Below are positions 4,251 through 7,396 of a stretch of 7,396 nt of DNA, piece by piece. The notes under the pieces are model-generated. The model was not told the DNA's origin and searched no databases. It saw only the letters and a program-made list of their open reading frames with translations. This stretch comes from Bacteroidota bacterium (lineage in GTDB: Bacteria; Bacteroidota; Bacteroidia; Cytophagales; Cyclobacteriaceae). Both the position numbers and the translations under genes were made by a program. Numbering within the stretch: the first letter of the stretch is position 1; each line of letters opens with the position of its first letter. The DNA lies in the NCBI GenBank assembly GCA_023412765.1, contig JAEZBX010000196.1, positions 1-7,396 on the forward strand, given 5' to 3'.

Positions 4251-6974
4251 TCAATGTGCTTCCAACCAATTCGCACCCACCCCAACTTCAACTTCCATCG
4301 GTACTTCAAGACACACGGCATACTTCATCAAGTTAACAACTTTCTCTCTTACCACTTCAACTTCATCCTTGTGAACATCGAAAACTAACTCATCGTGTAC
4401 CTGCATAGTCATTTTTGAACGCATTTTTTCCTTGGTAAGCCAGCGATGAATATTGACCATAGCTATCTTGATGATATCGGCAGCGCTACCTTGTATTGGC
4501 GCGTTGATCGCATTCCTCTCTGCAAATCCACGCGTAGTCACGTTTCTTGAATTAATGTCTCGCAAATATCTTCTTCGTCCCAACAAGGTTTCAACAAATT
4601 CTTTTTCACGCGCATTATTGATTGAGTCATCCATGTATCGTTTGATGGCTGCAAACTCTGTGAAGTACGACTGGATAATTTCCTGTGCCTCGGATCTCGA
4701 AATGCCCAGGTTCTGCGATAGACCAAACGCTGTACTCCCATAAAGGATGCCGAAGTTGACTTCTTTTGCCTTCCGTCGCATATCCGGCGTGACGCTTGCC
4801 AGATCTACCTTGAAAACTTTCGCCGCAGTGGTCGTGTGAATGTCACGCTTGTTGCGAAAGGCATCGATCATTGTTGCATCCTTAGCGAACGAGGCGGCTA
4901 TACGCAATTCGATCTGGGAGTAGTCAGCCGACATAAATAAATAGTCGTCATTTCTGGCAATGAATGCTTTTCGGATAGCCCGACCCTTTTCAGTTCGGAT
5001 AGGAATATTTTGCAGGTTTGGATTGTTTGAGCTTAACCGTCCCGTTACAGCCCAAGCCTGCCGATAGTCGGTATGAACACGCCCATCGGTCTTGCTGATC
5101 ATTTTTGGCAAGGCATCGACGTAGGTCGAACGTAGTTTTTCATATTCACGGTAATCGAGAATCTTCCTTGCAATGTCGTGCTTTGGTGCTAAGGCTACCA
5201 ATACATCCTCACCAGTTGCATACTGACCTGACTTCGTTTTCTTGGGCTTTTCAGCAAGCTTCATTTTTTCGAAGATTACCTCACCCAATTGTTTGGGAGA
5301 TCCAATATTGAACTCCGTTCCGGCCATTTCGAAGATGTCGCGCTGTACTCGTTCGCTCTCAACCTTTAAATCATCAGACATTTTCGAAAGAGCTACCGTA
5401 TCTATTTTGACACCTTCAAATTCCATTGCGGCAAGCACCTCGCTCAAAGGCATTTCAGTTTCCATCATTAGCTTCACATGCCTGCGCTGTTCCAATTCAT
5501 AATGTAACTTACCTCTAAGCTTCACAAGGCATTCAGCCCTTTCACACAAACGTTCTTTCACATCTGCCGTTACAGGTAGCAAATCATAGTTTAGGTATTG
5601 TGAACATAAGATTGCCAGATCATGCGAAGCCTCCGGTTCAATCAGATAATGGGCAATCATTGCGTCAAACAATTGTCCGGCGACATCAACGGAAGACTTC
5701 TTTAAAGCCAGTAGTGTAGCCTTAACGTTATGACCAACTTTCATGATCTTCGGGTCGCTGAATACTGGCGTCAGCTCGCGCAACATCTCCGCTGCTTTTT
5801 CAGGTGAGCCAAGTGGAATAAAATATGCTTCATTCTCCCGGTAGGAAATTGAGAGCGCCATCAATCGGAAATCAAAATTTGCCTCGTTGTCAGTTACCGA
5901 ATCAATTGCCACGTAGCGTTGATCCTTTAGTCTTATCGCCAACTCCCTTAATTTTTCAGGGGTATCGATGGTCTGATATTCCACTGACGTTGGTGAAAAA
6001 CTTTGCGCTACTCCAACGGCCGGTGTATTCGCAGCATCCTGTCCAAACATGGATAGTTGACCCCCACCTGGAAGCTGCCGTGGAGTTTCGGCGGGATCTC
6101 CAAAGGCGCGCGCCATGATCGACTTGAATTCCAGGTCAATGAATATCGGCTTGAGCTTATCCGGATCAGGTCCACTGTACTTTAATAATTCTTCATTGAA
6201 TTCTATCGGAACATCGGTGATGATGCGCGCCAACTTTTTTGAAAGGATAGCCTGTTCCCCATACTGCAATACGAGGTCCTTTTGCTTTCCTTTCAGATCT
6301 GCGGCGTGTGCCACAATATTTTCAACGCTTCCATATTGCTTTAATAATGTGGCGGCCGTCTTTGGACCAAACCCCGGAATGCCAGGAATATTGTCGGAAG
6401 AGTCACCCTGAAGGCCAAGCATATCTACAACTTGCGACACATCGGAAATATCCCACTTCTCACAAACCTCTTTCACTCCCAGAACATCAACAGCATTTCC
6501 CATATATGCTGGCTTGTAAAGAAATACACATTCATTTACTAATTGCCCGAAGTCTTTATCGGGAGTCATCATGAAGACTTCGAACCCTTTGGTGCATGCC
6601 ACTGTCGCAAGGGTGCCAATAATGTCATCCGCTTCGTAGCCGTCCATTTCCAGGATGGGGATGTTAAAACCCTGAATGATTTCCTTTACTTTCGGAATTC
6701 CAAAGCGAATATCTTCAGGTATTTCTTGCCGGGTAGCCTTGTACTCTTTAAAAATTTCATCTCTGAATGTTTTCGCAGCCGTATCAAACGCGATTCCTAT
6801 GTGTGTGGGTTTTTGTTTCTGTAATACCTCCAGCAGTGTATTTGTAAAACCAAAAGGAACTGACACATTCAGCCCTTTTGAGTTGATTCTCGGGGTTTTG
6901 GTGAATGCAAAATGGGCACGATAGATTAAAGCATATGCATCAAGCAAAAAAAGTTTTTTGTCCGGTTTACTCAT
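4251..6974 (-). CDS. polA: DNA polymerase I, with degenerate 3'-5' exonuclease domain
   Basis: A family A polymerase for Okazaki-fragment maturation and repair synthesis, 907 residues and complete from ATG 6974 to TGA 4251. Domain order is 5' nuclease (about 1-290), linker, 3'-5' exonuclease fold (about 330-500) and polymerase (about 510-907). The 5' nuclease has D12, the YEADD acids at 113-117, D139/D141 in TPDKDF, and GDSSDNIPG at 190-198. The polymerase has motif A DYSQIELR at 684-691 (metal ligand D684, steric-gate E689), motif B RRKAKEVNFGILYG at 733-746 (K737, F741, Y745) and motif C QVHDEL at 858-863 (D861, E862). The exonuclease domain keeps D358, but the positions of E. coli E357, D424 and D501 read V360, T420 and R479, so proofreading is probably lost. 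The linker carries QLSMF at 306-310, a beta-clamp-binding-like motif. The start has no Shine-Dalgarno sequence. The gene is divergent from the DUF4440-type gene and transcribed on its own. Confidence 0.97.
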   Translation of the reverse strand: MSKPDKKLFLLDAYALIYRAHFAFTKTPRINSKGLNVSVPFGFTNTLLEVLQKQKPTHIGIAFDTAAKTFRDEIFKEYKATRQEIPEDIRFGIPKVKEIIQGFNIPILEMDGYEADDIIGTLATVACTKGFEVFMMTPDKDFGQLVNECVFLYKPAYMGNAVDVLGVKEVCEKWDISDVSQVVDMLGLQGDSSDNIPGIPGFGPKTAATLLKQYGSVENIVAHAADLKGKQKDLVLQYGEQAILSKKLARIITDVPIEFNEELLKYSGPDPDKLKPIFIDLEFKSIMARAFGDPAETPRQLPGGGQLSMFGQDAANTPAVGVAQSFSPTSVEYQTIDTPEKLRELAIRLKDQRYVAIDSVTDNEANFDFRLMALSISYRENEAYFIPLGSPEKAAEMLRELTPVFSDPKIMKVGHNVKATLLALKKSSVDVAGQLFDAMIAHYLIEPEASHDLAILCSQYLNYDLLPVTADVKERLCERAECLVKLRGKLHYELEQRRHVKLMMETEMPLSEVLAAMEFEGVKIDTVALSKMSDDLKVESERVQRDIFEMAGTEFNIGSPKQLGEVIFEKMKLAEKPKKTKSGQYATGEDVLVALAPKHDIARKILDYREYEKLRSTYVDALPKMISKTDGRVHTDYRQAWAVTGRLSSNNPNLQNIPIRTEKGRAIRKAFIARNDDYLFMSADYSQIELRIAASFAKDATMIDAFRNKRDIHTTTAAKVFKVDLASVTPDMRRKAKEVNFGILYGSTAFGLSQNLGISRSEAQEIIQSYFTEFAAIKRYMDDSINNAREKEFVETLLGRRRYLRDINSRNVTTRGFAERNAINAPIQGSAADIIKIAMVNIHRWLTKEKMRSKMTMQVHDELVFDVHKDEVEVVREKVVNLMKYAVCLEVPMEVEVGVGANWLEAH
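6045..6059 (-). other. Clamp-binding-like motif QLSMF within polA
   Basis: Residues 306-310 of the polymerase read QLSMF, flanked by glycines and followed by a linker rich in small residues. This agrees with the bacterial sliding-clamp-binding consensus QL[S/D]LF except for Met in place of Leu. Its position in the flexible segment between the 5'-nuclease and exonuclease-fold domains would leave it accessible. Binding to DnaN is inferred from the motif alone. Confidence 0.5.
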
Positions 6975-7068
6975 GCTGCAAAGTATTGCACATTTCGAAA
7001 AGAATCCAATGGTTCCCGCGAAGGAATATTTTAATTTTAGAGAAATAATGGTTAACGATATTTAGCAA

Positions 7069-7396
7069 ATGAAACGATTTTTAGTTACTGCATTCCTACT
7101 CATATTTCCCTTTGCGATCCCACTTGCATTGTCACAAAATGCATCAAAGGATCAGGCAACAGAAAAGCTTGTCGACGAAACTAATCGGAAGATTGACAAA
7201 GCGGTAGTCGCAAAGGATATGGAATTTTTGAAAAAGCATTACGGTGAGGATTTTGTTTTTACACATGGCACCGGATTAATCGACTCAAAGAACAGTTGGC
7301 TGGAGAGCATCCGAAAAAGCAAGGGATATGCTTCACGCGAGCATGACTCCACTGTTGTTGAACTACATAAAGACATCGCTATTATCTTTGGAAAAC
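7069..7396 (+). CDS. Secreted DUF4440/SnoaL-like (NTF2-fold) protein, C-terminus missing
   Basis: The first 109 residues are visible from ATG 7069; the gene runs off the right edge. Residues 1-22 form a Sec signal peptide: a KR N-terminus, a hydrophobic core at 4-21, and likely cleavage after ALS22 before QN. The mature part has a helix (about 30-57, KLVDETNRKIDKA...), then EDFVFTHGTGLIDSK at 60-74 and a W/L-S-I-R-K-S-K-G stretch. This is typical of DUF4440/SnoaL-like domains of the NTF2 fold, where the Thr/Ser-His-x-x-Gly strand and a following helix line a pocket. Family members range from small hydrolases or isomerases to binding proteins, so no activity is assigned. The leader is AT-rich without a Shine-Dalgarno sequence, as is usual in Bacteroidota. 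The gene is divergent from polA with a 94-bp gap and no clear promoter match. Confidence 0.85.
   Translation, partial: MKRFLVTAFLLIFPFAIPLALSQNASKDQATEKLVDETNRKIDKAVVAKDMEFLKKHYGEDFVFTHGTGLIDSKNSWLESIRKSKGYASREHDSTVVELHKDIAIIFGK

Noticed and set aside
4453..6924. Several plus-strand open frames of 60-100 codons opposite polA.
   Set aside because: They are antisense shadows of a well-conserved polymerase gene, with no domain similarity or start signals.
7048..7065. Five-codon ATG reading frame just upstream of the DUF4440-type gene, possible leader peptide.
   Set aside because: Too short to distinguish from chance; no attenuator-like hairpins or amino-acid bias.
6976..7068. Promoter boxes for polA and the DUF4440-type gene in the divergent gap (TAATTTTA at 7032-7039 on plus; TACTTTG-like word near the polA start on minus).
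   Set aside because: Both deviate from TANNTTTG, lack a -33 partner, and the minus-strand one is only a few bases from the start codon.
1..7396. CRISPR arrays, transposases, phage genes, tRNA or rRNA genes, toxin-antitoxin pairs.
   Set aside because: Looked for on both strands; no repeat-spacer pattern, cloverleaf, or matching protein family was seen.

Overview
The window looks like chromosomal housekeeping DNA from a member of the Bacteroidota, most likely a Cytophagales-type organism. Four things support this. The gene families present are a bifunctional phosphoglucose/phosphomannose isomerase, a stand-alone PolB-like 3'-5' exonuclease and a small conserved protein I associate with Bacteroidota. 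Start codons have AT-rich leaders and almost no Shine-Dalgarno sequence. One intergenic gap carries a match to the Bacteroidota -7 promoter element TANNTTTG. Base composition is moderate. The lineage is an inference; no rRNA or other marker gene is present.

Layout. Positions 1-3593 hold five genes, all on the minus strand. In transcription order they are a sugar-phosphate isomerase (SIS fold), a Tat-type calcineurin-like phosphoesterase, lipB (octanoyl transferase), a 134-residue conserved protein of unknown function, and a PolB-like 3'-5' exonuclease cut by the left edge. The phosphoesterase, lipB and the 134-residue gene are packed with zero spacing or overlap and are probably co-transcribed and translationally coupled. 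A perfect 9-bp inverted repeat lies just upstream of the phosphoesterase start. A short divergent gap (3594-3629) separates this block from a plus-strand YraN/UPF0102-family gene. A convergent, gene-free stretch (3981-4250) follows, made largely of short repeats and palindromes. Then comes polA on the minus strand (4251-6974). After a 94-bp divergent gap, a secreted DUF4440/SnoaL-like protein starts on the plus strand and runs off the right edge.

Functional picture. lipB attaches octanoate to lipoyl domains (lipoic acid synthesis), the isomerase serves central sugar-phosphate metabolism, and polA, YraN and the PolB-like exonuclease act on nucleic acid. No phage, transposase, CRISPR, toxin-antitoxin or other mobile cassette is visible, and I do not see an undescribed multi-gene system here. 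The most notable points are: a DNA polymerase I whose proofreading domain has lost catalytic carboxylates while the polymerase and 5'-nuclease sites are intact; a beta-clamp-binding-like QLSMF motif in the linker of the same protein; a lipB that appears to start at TTG directly after, and in frame with, the stop of the gene before it; and the repeat-rich convergent gap.
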